Assembly: GCF_001949145.1 (NCBI RefSeq)
Contig: NW_019091531.1
Span: 87,716 to 151,715 of the forward strand
DNA from: Acanthaster planci
Lineage: Eukaryota; Echinodermata; Asteroidea; Valvatida; Acanthasteridae
Length of the DNA: 64,000 nt
Reading direction: 5' to 3'
Every line of letters begins with the position of its first letter. Within the stretch, counting starts at the first letter, position 1. A program made the translations under genes and the position numbers. Below, one piece after another: positions 36,056 to 49,769 of the stretch. A model generated the notes under the pieces. The model had not been told where the DNA came from and ran no database searches. It saw only the letters and a program-made list of their open reading frames with translations.

Positions 36056-39000
36056 TAGTCACGTTCCTCCTTCTTTAACACTGTGGGCACAAACTGCCCC
36101 TTGACACACTTTGAACTTTTGTCACTCAGGGGGACTGAAAAACAACGCAGCTGTTATGCGCTTACCTTCTTTGCAGGAGGGTATTTTTTATGAAATCCAT
36201 AAATCGAAAGTAGTTGTGCACGCATCCATAAAAACTCGGCATTCGAAATAAAAATCTTAACTGTACCCCAAAGCCATACTACAAATTGGTGGTTATACCT
36301 CCTTGTTCTATATCGTGTGCAATTAAGATGCTTACCAAGTCTGCTTTACTTGTATTCCAATGTATACAAGTCAACTACATGTATATTGAAACCCGTAGAA
36401 GGAACGCAGCGTATATAGAAACGTATACTCCTTTTTTCAAAAGAAAACACTGCAAACATCAATTCTGTAAGCAATTTATAAATTAATTGGGCATATTGTT
36501 ACATTACCAGCTCGTCAACAATTCACTGCATGATATTTATAAATTCATGCTTTTATAGCGGACATGATTTATTACAGCATCAGTTGACAGGCTGACAGGT
36601 AAAAAGTGTCGCCAACAATGCAAGGTCGATTGTACCATTTTCCTCTCCAAGCAAACATACTTAATCAGAGGTTCAAAGTCAAAACGTTTCTCCGTCAGAC
36701 ACGAAGGCTTTTCCCCCCTTTGTACGAGAATCGAATCTGATCTCCAATAGGTCGGGTTAATATCTTACAATCGTCTCAAGTAAAGACGAAAGCAGTGATC
36801 GAGGTTACACATCGATCGACCGACCTTATACCATACAGGTCCCGCAGGCCACATTTCAAAACACTAGCAAAGCATCGCTCATACCTCACTGGAATTACTC
36901 GCTGTGCTTGTAAATTGTTTGCTATACATTTCGTGTGACCGCAGTGTTTATTTCTCCATAGACCAGAGCAATAATTTGGTGCCCATCTAGTTTAACAAAA
37001 TTAATAAATGACTGAAATACATAATTAAAATCAAAACACAGCCTGTAGCGATTACGTAGATGCTCAACGGCCAAAACAAAGTTGGCAAAATATGTGTTGC
37101 AGGTATCGCGAACCCAATTAATCTGTCCCAGCAATGTACATGTATATTATTTAAAAGATGATTTGATTTGCATCTACACACCCTTATACATACTTCTATA
37201 ATTTCAACATTCTGAATGTTTGTACCATTGTGGATGAAACTGAATCATCCTACATGACAATAATTTCATCGATATTTTGTCACACATTTCTTCACTTTGG
37301 ACCCATGTTTAACTGAAATGAGAATAATCATTGATCAGCGCAACAGACCACGAACATTTTGTTTGCGAACATGAGGTGCGTACTCAAGCGCTCAAAGGAA
37401 TGCATGAACGACTCCTGTGCAAGGAAAAATGGTTCCAAAACTCTTAACACAAAAGAGAGAGAGAGACCGTATAGTTGCTGATATGAAACTACCTTCAGGC
37501 TACTTAGATCGTATTGCAATCATTAACAAGCGCATTCCGCAAGAGCAGAGCTGGTGTTTTGAGCCATAATGACAGAACGTGCTTCACTCCAAATTTTATA
37601 GCTGCCCTGCCTGGCATGCTTGAAACAAGATCTCTGACACTGCTGGGAAGAAGTCCAAAGTGAGTGGTTCAAGTGATCCACGCAAGATGATTTATACTCG
37701 GGTGAAAGGAAGGGCGTAGACTTGGCTAATACGTCATGTACTCAATCGCATTCTGCGTGCATTCAGTGCCGAGTACACAGTTCCTTTTAAAATTATTATT
37801 TTTTTTCTCGATGTGGTTTAGGTTCCATTTTTATTAATCCTCTTCCAGTGCTTGGTTTGATTCTATACGGGTACGTGTTCTTCTCAAATGGCGAACGTCA
37901 TGATCGCCCCATTTTTAAAGTAACTTCGGTGATGCTTTGTCAGTGGGACTTGAGCATATTCAAAGCGATTTTCACTTTTTTAATACCTTAATCTGAAAAA
38001 CGAATACGCTTGTTGCTTACTGTGTATCTCTAAATGAAAAAAGGTGAACAACCACTCTAGAAAGAGTAAATACTGCTATGAAAACCACTCTACAAGAAGG
38101 AAACTTCCAGTCTGCCAAGGAGCCATATCAAAGACAATTTGGCTCCTCATTTTGGTTGATCTTTTTGAGAAATCCTGGTTGCGCCTTTCCGGATTTATAT
38201 ATTATCAAGGACAGATTTGAGAATCACAAGGAACCGTGGCTCATTGACAAATCCTGTAACTGCCTATTATTTCCATGATTACTGATATAACTTCAGTGTA
38301 TATGTAATGTTTATTTTACCAGAATGATGGAGGTCGTAAAGCGGAATGGGGCTACAATTATTCATGGGTGACAGTTACAGATAATCGCATATAAACGATG
38401 TTTATTTTTTACCGCACAATGGTAAAAGAATTATTGACATGCACATTTCTAAAAGAGAGTACACAGCTCCCTCCACCACCCGAGACACTTTTCTGCTTCT
38501 GATGAACACTTGGGTAGGAGTATCAACTTCACGATACTCGACTTGACGAAGCTACAACTTACAAGCCGAACAATCTACCGGAACAGTATCGTGATGACAT
38601 TGGATTTGGATGTCAAGATTTTCTGCACCCCGGCCCTCACCGATCTTTCCCCTCTCTGTGCTTTGGTTACACGCTGGAATCTCTTTTCCTCTCAGAGAGG
38701 GGGTATATCCGGACAAAGTCTGGCAATCACTGTATCAGAATCTCCCCTTAATTCCTGGCTTGCTGCCACGACTTGAGTTTCTCCTGCCAGTTGTCAATGT
38801 GGCGTGGCGTTTTCACGACACCGTGGCAAGAGCGTAGCGCGGTCAGTATTTACAAACTGCAGTTTCCAGCAAGGAGGGGATTTCACCCCTTCATCTGGAA
38901 CACACGGCGAGGATTTTCTGGTGCTGCTTTGAGGATATGACGTTTGGTTGGGAATTACGTCCAATCAAACTTGACTTTCCAGGTTGTGGCGTTGAAATCA

Positions 39001-42000
39001 GGTGGACTGCTTTGCTCGCGCTCGTGCCACGATAAACAAGCTATTTAAAGCCAGAAGACAATATAAGTTATTTACCTGCAAGCGCAGTTGCAGCCAGGCT
39101 CGAAATTAACCCCGGCGAATGAGTAAATAAATGTGTTTCACGTCTGCCAACATAGCCGGAAACGCCACAAAGCAAACCAGCAACGACCTAAAAAGCGCAA
39201 GGGGAGTTACTTAGTGTCCTTTTGCCTATAGGGTCTGCTATTTTGACGTCACAGTCATGCTTTTCCTACAGGTAGCTGCTAAAACAATGGCTGGCCGTCA
39301 GTACAAAAGTAAGAAGACTATTAAATGAAAGTAAAACCCTCCTTAAAATTAATGGGACAAATGTACATTTTGAACGAATTTGAGATAAAATCGAAAACCA
39401 CCCGAACAGCGACTTGTCTGCAAACTTACAAGTTGAAGGCAAAACGAGGTGGTCTATTCCCTATTGAAATAACAGCTGATTTCAAGTCAGATTTCAATCA
39501 GACCCCACCTCATCCTGATTACAAATTTTCCGTATATCCGAAATTTCTGCATCTATTTTATCCATGCATGCACTGAAATTTAAGAGAGTATGAACCTCAA
39601 TTTTCCCTAAATCTCGTTGAATTTGACGACGTAACCTTTGATGGGGCCATCCATTCTCCTGATTTCAGATAATGACCATCGTTCCGGATATTGGAGAAAA
39701 GCCAATGGTCCAAATGATTTCATTACTGGATCTCAGACTTTTATGGTTTGAAGTTGGGTTAAGGGAAATCCTTCCTTCTGTGACCACTTTTTTGAGATAA
39801 TGAACAACGAAGATGATAATGTGCAGATGAGCACTTCGCAATAACTCAAAGGGGATAATCTAAATTCAGACTTACCCTCTTAACAGATTTATTGAACGAG
39901 GTGCAAGATTTACAGAAGTTTTCACTCTCTCTGAATAAAGAAGATATATCTTCATGTACATTTGGCTGTGTTTTTCCCACCCTGTTCCAGAGATTTTCTT
40001 CAAACTATAGGCCATTAAATTATTTGAAGAATCTTGTGAAATTTGTGATGGGATTTTTTCTTTGAAAAGGATTTAAAAAAGGTTATCTGGCAAGTATAGA
40101 TTTGACATGGAGCTGATATTTAAACTCAAATCAACGTCGTTTTACATATGCAATCAATCAAATAACGTTTCAGTTTTCCAGATTTATAATCACAAAGACA
40201 AACGATGTTATGTGCGTCATGGTCATCTTGTCTTTGACAATATTCTGTATACTTTCGATTTCTGAAATACGAGAAGCTATCCAAAACCAACCCTACAGTG
40301 ACCTCGCGTGTAATCTCGACAAATTGCATTTAGAAGATTTAATTTCTAAGCCATTTCATTCATTTCGAAAGGTTATTTGATATCTTACCCTTCAATTTTA
40401 GTGATCGCACGTGGCCTGTTAAATCAACAGGTTTCATTTCATTGGATGTTCCATGGTGACCGTTGTCTCACGCTGCTAGGTGAAAACTACAGAATTTGAA
40501 ATGCGACGATGTGAGACACCTGATGTCTATTTGGCTACTTCTTATTTCCCCAAGTTCAAACGTAGAGATCAACAGTGCAGTTGGACCGATGGGAATGGGA
40601 ATACGGTGGCCATGTGAGCCCTAGGCTGCCAACAGGCCAAACAAAATGTGGCACTTAAGATTCAAAAGTGCAGGATGGGTGATGGGGCCGGGATGAATGT
40701 GGGGGTGGTGTAGGGGGCTGCAAATCGCAAGATACAAGGGGTGCAACGATCGGCGACAAAAGTCGCCGATTTTCGACAACAAAATTATATTGTCAAAGGT
40801 TCAATGTCGAGTCTTGTGCACAACGTCTTGCAATGCCCCTATATTGAGATTAACATGACATAAAAAATGAATCAGATTGGTGAATTATATTATGTGACAT
40901 AAGGTATTTGTTTAATTCACATTTGTGTTTCTATTCATTATATCAGTTTCTCGGTGCGCACACGCCATACGGATTGTCGTGGCTCTTCACACCAACCCAC
41001 CAAATCGTGGAGCAATAGAGAGAGACGCAAATCTCCCTAACATTTGCCTTCTGTCAGATGGGTAAATGTCATACTCAAACGGTAAGTAATGTGTAGGCTT
41101 CTATAACAGAAACTGAAAATAAATACGTTGTATCAAACGCTAAGATCAAACTGTACGACAACTGGACCGTCTGTTTAGCATGAGCCAAGGCGGAAAAAAT
41201 GGCAAAAAAAAACCTGCCTTGTAAAATGGAAACTCCAAGTTTACAAATTAATGATTTATTCAGGTGTAGCTTGAAAAAAATGACGAATGTTCACTCGGTG
41301 CTGTCCCATCATGAAATTATTCTGATCATTATACTCATTATGAACTTTCATTATTTGTGTAAATAAGTACTCAAGCAAACGATACAATGTGGAGAAAGTA
41401 AGACTGAAAGGGAACTCATTTTCCACCCCTTTCACCGTTCCTATTTAACGTTACTAGGTAAAACGAAGCCTTTTCAATAAATCAAAAAGTCAATGAAATT
41501 ACAGAAACTTAATCCTGGACGCTGAACGTAAAGTACAAGTATTCGATGAATGAAACACTGACCAAATATTGAAAGCCATTGCATTCATCAGATTCTGACG
41601 GACCTTTTCGATGTGATGCAAACCGCACTGTGGACCAACTTTCCTAAAAGAAACGTAACATTTGGGCGCTCCTTGTTATGCTTAATATTTATTTGTGTAA
41701 TACCACAGCGGTGTAGACACTGAATCTGGAAGAGAGGGCCCAGATGCCTTTGTATATATCTGCAGTTGCATGCTCCTGTTATCTTAGATCAGTTTTCATT
41801 TCTCCAAGATATTTAAGACCCGTTAAAACAGACCCATTTTGTAGAGTATATCGTCATGTGTTACATTACCACCATTCATATACCAAAACCTAAAGTAATC
41901 ATATTTACTTTGTTCTGTGTTTTTCTACGATAGAGGAACTTGAAGAGGGAATATATCACATGTCGTTTCCCCACTCAACAGCAGTGAGAATCTAATTACT

Positions 42001-44010
42001 GTCAGCTGCAATAATCTTCCCATTACTGAACAATTTTTCTTCGAAAAAGTGAATGGATTAATAAGCTACTGTACTTCTTCCTAGTCAGTAGGGGCGGACA
42101 CAGGACAAACAAACGCCTTTTATCGACGGTATCAAAGTTTCTAAAATGCAAAGGCTTGAGGCAGAACTAGGAGTTGTTTTGAAATAATGTCAGATGGACA
42201 TCCAGAGTTTAACTTGCTTACTCATTAGAAAAGTTGTTCCAGTATAACAATACTTGCAATATTTGCAAGTTGCTTGCCACTTATCTGATATTCATAAACA
42301 CCTGAGACATTTTAGCCATTTCTATTGGTCAGGAGCCCATCACGTGGCCGGTCTTGAACGATCGATGAAACATCAACAACTAGCAACAAAAGTGGCCATG
42401 TGCAATGGCATACACGTACATGTACAAACATTATTTACTTTACACTACATTGCAAATTCGAAGCGTATTTATTTTAATTAAAGAAGCTAAACTGTTCGCC
42501 CAAATGTAGGTAAGTTTTGAAGCCCAGGGAAATTTGGAGTAAGAGTATTATTGTTTACCATTTTTAAATGAATCGTAATTTAAAGCGTTAAAAGGTACGT
42601 TAAACCTCAACACTTTGACTAGGCCTGAACAGTTGACGTGAAGCATGAGCGCGCACTTGTACCAACACACCGTGTTAAGGCACCTCCTGCACGGTTACAA
42701 AACAAATTTCCTAAATTTTTGAAGTAAGTCAATTTTTAAATTAACCATAATTTTGTTAGCTTAAATTTGATGGCATATCCATGTAGATTTGTTGGTTTTG
42801 TTGTCATTGAGATATACAATTTTCCTGTGTTAACAAAATTAAAACTGTGGTTTCTTGTTCTCTTGCCAAAGGACTCTCAGGATCATCAACAACGACATTT
42901 TCAGATTTGTCGACAGCTCGGTTCATGTCATTGAAATCATCTTACTGTGTGCAGAACAGAAACAAGTCGTTTGACAGAAGACCTTGAACGCGGAAAAAAA
43001 CACACACACAAAAAGCGAAATGGTGAAGTTTTCGTAATATGATTTCGAGTTGTTGAGTAATGCAAGCAGAGGCGAGGGTCATTATCACCGCTCGCAGAAT
43101 TAACTTCCAAATCCCAGCCGGTCATACGTCTTTCAGACCGGCCAAGCACATTATAATATTTATTCCCTTAGTGAGCATTGTTCACGACAGAACAAACGAA
43201 CAAAGGATTTCATGTCAACAGATGTGCGTGTGAGAGCTCAAAAATACCACTCAATCCGACTTCCAGCCTTCGATGAAACGTAAGGCCTCATTAACAATCT
43301 AGTCCTGCTGTAAACTTGCTGGTACTATATTATCGTTTTAGAAAAATGCTAGTAAGCAAAGAACCCGTGAATTTTCCGTTCAATAAAAAACTAACACTAC
43401 ATGTACATATGGATCAAATACTTTTAAAACCTGACTTGTTTTTTCCAAACTCATACAGAAAAAAATAAAATGTCCTGTTGTAACCGTGGATTTCCCCTTA
43501 CTTCTCTTCAATACGGACCCTGGGACACTGCATGTACTTGTAAGTTTCCGGAGTACAGCCAAATCCGTGATAAACGTCATTACTAAACACTCATATACAG
43601 GGAAGGTTCACTTGTCTTGTTCGTCAGAGTCTTCGAGAATATCAGATAAGCCAACATTTTTCCCCTCACGTTGACCGAGCTTCTGACTTCCAAGACAAAA
43701 AGCAACTTTCGAGAAAATGGCCTGAAAGACCAACCGGGAATATTTAAATAGTTATCCTTACGGGAAATCAATGAAGAATTTCTTAACTTACAGGTATACT
43801 GCTTTTCCCGACATAAATCGGGGGAGGGAGAGAACTGGACGTGCACAATATAATGCCTATGGGCGTCCTTCAGAACGGGTTAATGGCCGTTCGAGTGTAC
43901 TACAGGGTTTGTCAGGAACAAGAAATTATCATACACGGAGCCTCAATCGCCGTTGTGGGAATGATCACTACGGCGGAGGTTGCGAGACTAGCTTGAAGAT
44001 TTAAAGCAGT
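36056..44010. other. Tract without a recognisable gene
   Basis: Nearly 8 kb with no open frame above about 90 codons and no family resemblance. Isolated octamers (TGACGTCA at 39244; TACATGTA at several places) and a CA run near 43002-43010 are the only landmarks. I see nothing else in it. Confidence 0.6.
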
Positions 44011-44014
44011 ACAT

Positions 44015-44460
44015 TTTGCTAGATTAACACACGGGGAGGATTAACAACTAGAACAATGCCGAATAGCTCACTCAAACAAGACTGGTGAACACAGAGCTGG
44101 GAAAGGCATGAACAGAAGAAGGAAAAGAATGGATTTAACAGAGAAGGGCAGATTGACAGACGGAAGGGTGGGTTGCATAGAGCGGAATGCTCATTAAAGG
44201 AATCAAACTGGGATAACCGTAGTAAAACGCGACAGAACCAATTGATCAAGTACGTTAATATAACATTAAGGGAAAGGTTGAATAGTGGAGGAATGATTAC
44301 AATGGGGAAAAGCAGATTGACAAAAGAATAATAACAGATAAAAACAACTGGGTTAATTACCAGAACCCGTTGGGACAACTGTATAGTTGGTAAAAACCAA
44401 CTGAAAGTGAAAACTGCAAGATTAAGTAAATACATTGGAAGAATTGGAAGAATTTTGCAC
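44015..44460 (+). repeat. Degenerate ~19-bp purine-rich array
   Basis: Cutting the plus strand into 19-base pieces gives a recurring loose pattern, roughly GATTNACANNNNGAANN. Examples are AGCAGATTGACAAAAGAAT, TGGGTTAATTACCAGAACC, TGGGATAACCGTAGTAAAA and AATGATTACAATGGGGAAA. Units are too worn to count firmly. The purine bias explains the 138-codon hydrophobic frame on the minus strand. It lies 120 bases left of the palindromic element at 44584. Confidence 0.45.
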
Positions 44461-44583
44461 GATCTACCAAACCATTAAAGCAATCAGAGTGGCATTCTAA
44501 GTACACTTGCGAAGGTTGGTAATGTTATGAAGTAAATGGGCGACCCAGAGAGAGACGCATCAAGATCAAACTTGTCCTTTTTC

Positions 44584-45472
44584 TATGGCGTGCAAAGTTA
44601 ACATTTAATCCCAGAATATAGATATCTCTGTTCCTAATAGCGATATTTCTATTCCTAANNNNNNNNNNNNNNNNNNNNNNNNNNNNNNNNNNNNNNNNNN
44701 NNNNNNNNNNNNNNNNNNNNNNNNNNNNNNNNNNNNNNNNNNNNNNNNNNNNNNNNNNNNNNNNNNNNNNNNNNNNNNNNNNNNNNNNNNNNNNNNNNNN
44801 NNNNNNNNNNNNNNNNNNNNNNNNNNNNNNNNNNNNNNNNNNNNNNNNNNNNNNNNNNNNNNNNNNNNNNNNNNNNNNNNNNNNNNNNNNNNNNNNNNNN
44901 NNNNNNNNNNNNNNNNNNNNNNNNNNNNNNNNNNNNNNNNNNNNNNNNNNNNNNNNNNNNNNNNNNNNNNNNNNNNNNNNNNNNNNNNNNNNNNNNNNNN
45001 NNNNNNNNNNNNNNNNNNNNNNNNNNNNNNNNNNNNNNNNNNNNNNNNNNNNNNNNNNNNNNNNNNNNNNNNNNNNNNNNNNNNNNNNNNNNNNNNNNNN
45101 NNNNNNNNNNNNNNNNNNNNNNNNNNNNNNNNNNNNNNNNNNNNNNNNNNNNNNNNNNNNNNNNNNNNNNNNNNNNNNNNNNNNNNNNNNNNNNNNNNNN
45201 NNNNNNNNNNNNNNNNNNNNNNNNNNNTAGAGATATCTCTTTTTGTAATAGAGATATCTATTATCTCTATTAGGAATAGAGATATCTCAAGAGGAATAGA
45301 GATATCTTTTTTAGGAATAGAGATATATCTATTAGGAATAGAGATATATCTATTAGGAATAGAGATATCTTTTTAGGAATAGAGGTATCTCTATTAGGAA
45401 TACAGATATCTCTATTAAGAATAGAGATATCTATATATATACGCAGATTAAATGTTAAATTTGCACGCCATA
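44584..45472. mobile_element. Inverted-repeat-bounded element with an internal palindromic satellite and an assembly gap
   Basis: Arms of 27 bases (44584-44610 and 45446-45472) begin TATGGCGTGCAAA and TTTGCACGCCATA at the two ends and match with one mismatch. Between them is a 21-bp satellite whose unit is the perfect 18-bp palindrome AATAGAGATATCTCTATT plus AGG, with variants. The satellite is interrupted by 569 Ns. No coding frame lies inside the known part. The structure suggests a non-autonomous mobile element that carries its own satellite core. True length and copy number are unknown because of the gap. Confidence 0.85.
44659..45227. other. Assembly gap (569 N)
   Basis: The run of Ns lies wholly inside the palindromic satellite. 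Self-complementary 21-bp units readily collapse or fail in assembly, so the gap length may be only an estimate. Confidence 1.
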
Positions 45473-45474
45473 AT

Positions 45475-48400
45475 TTCCATTTAAAATGCTGAACTACACA
45501 CTTTCGCCAGGTAAAGTTCGAAAGGAATTAGATCAATGAAATCATCAACCGGGAGATATTGAATGTAGAATTTGGGTAAGATTGACTTTCCTAAATTGTT
45601 AAACTCCATCTTCCAATACACATGATAACAAAATGACACAAGCCATTTCCGATGACGGACACAGAAATTCTTTGATGAAATCAATCCAGGCGTTATGCAT
45701 GGGTTACAATCGGGCGCAACATTTCATTAAGTGCAATGCGGACTTTCACGTGACGAGTTTCTTTTTTCAGTGATCTTCGATGTCAGACTTTCCAAATAAA
45801 TACTGAATTTGACCATTTCTTCTTTATTACTGTCACACACTTTTTGTTGTAACTGAATTAATGAACAATATAGGAATGACTCACCCAATCAACTAGCATT
45901 CGTGTAAATGAAACAAACACGAACCTCCAGTCGTTTTACTTGATTGAAGAATTAATGACATTTGTTCATTCCATCAGTAAACGAAACATATCTTCCCTGT
46001 AATGCCTGGCTTAATGTGCTCTGCACGCACCAATAGCAGGGATAAACAAATACACATTCAAGATCTCTTTGGCAGGTCAGTCCACAGAGAACGGATTCAA
46101 CTTCAGGCTAAAAATATTAGTCAGACAATAATAGCGCCCATACTACTCAAGCAAACTGCCCTGCCTAAGCTCCAAACGCGTTCACCCAGCTTTGGGAAGC
46201 TCCCTAAAACTACACTAAAAATACCCCCAAACCAGTAAAAACTTGTGATACCAGTTACCAAAAATCAATTCAGGTATAACTTCACTCACGGAATACATTT
46301 CATGCACGCACGTTAGCTCACGAAGTTTCATATTACACTTGGATGTGGCTAAAATGGCATCGAAATGATGAACCTGATGAGGTGTGCAGTCACTGCTCAT
46401 GACAAATACCAGTATAAAACCCCGACAGCGAAATACATCCAATCTGCGACAGTGATTAATGTACAACATTAAAGCGTGTCAACAGTATTCGCTAATTGAA
46501 ATGGCTCCAAGGAGGCCCATGAACTTCAGAAGCCCTAACGGACCTCTAGCATGGGATTTACTCTCAAGCTGTGTTTGCTGTTCCGGAGAAGCGAAGTCAG
46601 AGGTGTGCACAGGGGAAAACAGTGTGATGGCCGTCTCTGAATCAACTGGCTGCGGCCGGCGGCAATACACGCGTATAGACAGAAATGGCTGCTGTCAACA
46701 GGTCCTAGCCGCACTAACTATAAGCGGCGCGTTATGTCTATCTGCTGCTAAGACTTTGGGTGCAACCACACGACACTATTATTGGCTAGGTTTAATAACG
46801 ATCGACTGTTGCCCTCCAGAGGTGACATACCAATGGAAGATGGAACAATACCGGTTATATGGCAGTTCCGGCAGGTTACTGGGTAACAAAACGCAAATAA
46901 TAATTTTAAGGACAGAATTGCAGTCCACGTGAACGAATTTTCTTGTCGAATTACTTTTCCATCCTAATGTCAGTTAAAGAAAGAGAGAGAAAAAAATTCA
47001 TATCAGTACACTGAAATTATTGATTTAGCTGGTAACAAGTAAAGAACAGCTCACAAAGTTAGGCTTTCTATAAATACGATACGAAAAACGCCAACGTGCA
47101 CGAACACGTGTTTACAAAAGGCATGCATTTAAAACGAGCGTTCAAAGCGGCATTTTTAGCCTAGCACGACGGCTGAACACAATAACCACATGAACTGTTC
47201 AAACACGACGATCGTTAACATTTTGGTACGCAGGTGGTCTGTCTAGTTTCGCTTCACCACTTCAATCAACAATAAACAGTAGCATAAACGAATGCCGTAA
47301 TTCAATTTCTGATTCCTTAGGGTTACACGATGTACTCAGAGCATAGCCTGAATAGTGTTGGCCTTGTGACGAATGTTCAAGCGGGAAAACCCTCGATGTA
47401 CAAAACAGCGAGGTTAATTCTTGGGAATTCCTTTATATGGGCCTATGTTAAATAAAGGCTCTCACTTGGGATTTCAAAAAATAGTCTTTGTTACATTTTA
47501 AAGCCAAGTGCCTCTGAAACATTTATGAACTCACATTCAAGATCTTGGAATAAACTCGACATGGATGGAAAGAGAGCTAATGGTCATTCGAGCGATGCTT
47601 TTTGGGAAGCACTCATTTTCAGTGTAGAACTGAACAACTGCAGACCTCCAGAATCTTCCATTCTATAGGGAAAGATGACTTTAAAAGAACAAAGGGGTCA
47701 CTGAAAATCACTTTTCAGTCAGTACTTAATTGCATGATGTGTCACTTCTTGCCTCGGGCCTGGAAAAAGTACACCCCTAGCACCGTTATAACCTACTTGT
47801 TTTTTAAGTAAACCCTTAAATTGCTTTAATAGCTGTCCAGCGTGAACATTTCTATCTTTAAGATATCGCAATCAGTATTACAAATGCGGCCACATGCATT
47901 TGGTATTCAAGCATATTCCTTCAACACACCATACTCTAACTTTAAAAGGCCTAACACCTATCCTTTTGCAATCCGTAAGGAGCAGTTGTGTATCGGGGGG
48001 GGGACGTGGAAACGTGCCTCCCTGACGGATTTTTGCGATTTTTTTCCAAAGAGTATTTCACAGACTTACAGGAGGAAAGTATTTATTTATCAAATATTAG
48101 CACCAAAACCCAAAGAAAACAACACTAGCAAATAAAAGCAAGGAGGTTGGGACAGTGATTAAGGCTTTTGATTTCTTTCTCCACAGCATCCTGTTGAATG
48201 AGCCCGAAGCCGCATTCGCTTTTGAATCCCCCCCCCACACACACACACGCATATACACCAAAACTTGGATACGCCTCTGGTAAGGAGGTTTCGCACGCTT
48301 TCAACACCAAGCAACTAACTGGACTCAAAATTACCTTAGTGGTTTTTGTTTGTACGTGTTGCTTTACAGAGGGCAGTCGAACAAAGGCAACAAATGGACC

Positions 48401-48950
48401 GTCAATAAGACCCAGTCATCAGAAAGTGCATGTGCTTGAGAGAGAGTGATGTACTCCCAAATGTCTTTCCTTTGGACTGTGAGGTGAAGCACCATTCACA
48501 ATCTCGTGTTTATGTACTCGAAATGCCACGCGGTCGGATTTGTAAACCGTTCGTATATGGACCGGGATAAGGAGCACGTCATACGAGACAATATAAATGC
48601 CAACACTCCCGTTCACCAAACCACAGATCAGTGTAGTATTCTTTTTTCTTATACAGATTGAAATAATCTCTTCCACTTTTCTGCTTCAATGTGCGTGTGG
48701 GAAGACGGATGCTACGGATATGGTTTATTGTGGAAAGAACAAGCTTTCGGACTGGGATGTGTGGTACGCGGAACAAGATAATGTCAACAAGCGAAGTCAG
48801 TCCGTCTTACCCAACCGTTGGTGTCATTTTCTCAGCCCGAGGCTGTCAGTTTCTACCGGCCGACGACTTCTTGTGACCACGTGGGAGGCACTTTTGTCTC
48901 TTCGAGGAATACTGCAGGATAATTTTTTACATCGGCCTTAGGGACTAACA
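45475..48950. other. Tract without a recognisable gene
   Basis: The largest open frame is 46459-46932 on the plus strand (157 codons, cysteine-containing, no domain recognised), about the length expected once per window by chance. A C run followed by a CA run lies at 48229-48249. Nothing else is supported. Confidence 0.5.
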
Positions 48951-48957
48951 TCCGTAG

Positions 48958-49195
48958 ACCAGAGGTATATACAGAAAGGGCAGCGCCAACTTCAGATCCA
49001 AAGTGAGTGTTCATTATGGGTGCAGCTAAGCATGCAGCTCGTGTATGCTGACCGTCCAAAGAACTGACGGTGACCATTTCGGTTCCATTATTGCGACACT
49101 CATGTGGCAACTATCTCCCTCTTTCTATAAACAGCTCTGCAATGGATCCTTCAAGGACGCCATTGTATGTTTCCAGCTTTGTTATAGGCCTAATG
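48958..49195 (+). mobile_element. Dispersed repeat, copy 2, uninterrupted
   Basis: This aligns with 10640-11110 from the GGTATATACAGA block through CCAAAGTGAGTGTTCATTAT, AGCATGCAG and ATTGCGACACTCATGTGGCA to the shared end TATAGGCCTA. It lacks the palindromic 204-base segment present in copy 1. Overlapping open frames on both strands share weak peptide similarity with copy 1 only because of this. Confidence 0.6.
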
Positions 49196-49769
49196 CTGAA
49201 ACGGCCCAGCTCATGTCTTTTCTACCTGGCAAGAGGATCTGTCTTCCTTTGATTCTGTACAGTCTAATATGGACGTTCAAATGCATGCACACACACAAAA
49301 AAAAACGTACACAAAATCTGATTAGTTTATCTGTTCTATCTGATTTAATCTTCGTAATTTTCTTACACAGCTTCCCCTTCCATTTTTGCAAAGTCATCTT
49401 TCATTTGGATACCACGTTCATTCGATTTCTTCAGAATGTTGACAATGGTTCTGAATACCTGCTTCCTGAATACTTGCTTCTTTTCACTGTATGATAATCA
49501 ATTCAATACTTATTCCATCAAGTACATTCTAAAATGTTTGTACTGGTTTGCTTGTGCCCAATCGAGATTATGTACACGATTTTGCTTTGGGGCGCCAAAT
49601 TAGAAGATTTATTATACCATTATGCTTCTAGTGAAATGCTGTCCACTGTAAATCAACTTCAAGTTTCCTTTTCATCAATCGTTGATTAAATTAGCTGTAC
49701 TTGAAATCAATTTGGAATTCGTTCTCAGTTGCATTGTGCACAGTTGTATAATAAAACTGTGCAGGTAAA

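Noticed and set aside
44019-44435. 138-codon hydrophobic minus-strand frame resembling a membrane protein
   Set aside because: The opposite strand is a purine-rich degenerate repeat; its complement reads as Leu/Phe/Ile/Ser-rich codons without any transmembrane family pattern.
31968-45472. Regular repeats as possible CRISPR arrays
   Set aside because: Units are contiguous without unique spacers and the sequence is eukaryotic.
46459-46932. 157-codon plus-strand frame
   Set aside because: About one frame of this length is expected by chance in the window; no domain, signal peptide or repeat was recognised.
48853-49494. Overlapping frames of 85 and 149 codons on opposite strands
   Set aside because: They start within the dispersed repeat shared with 10640-11110 and show no protein family.
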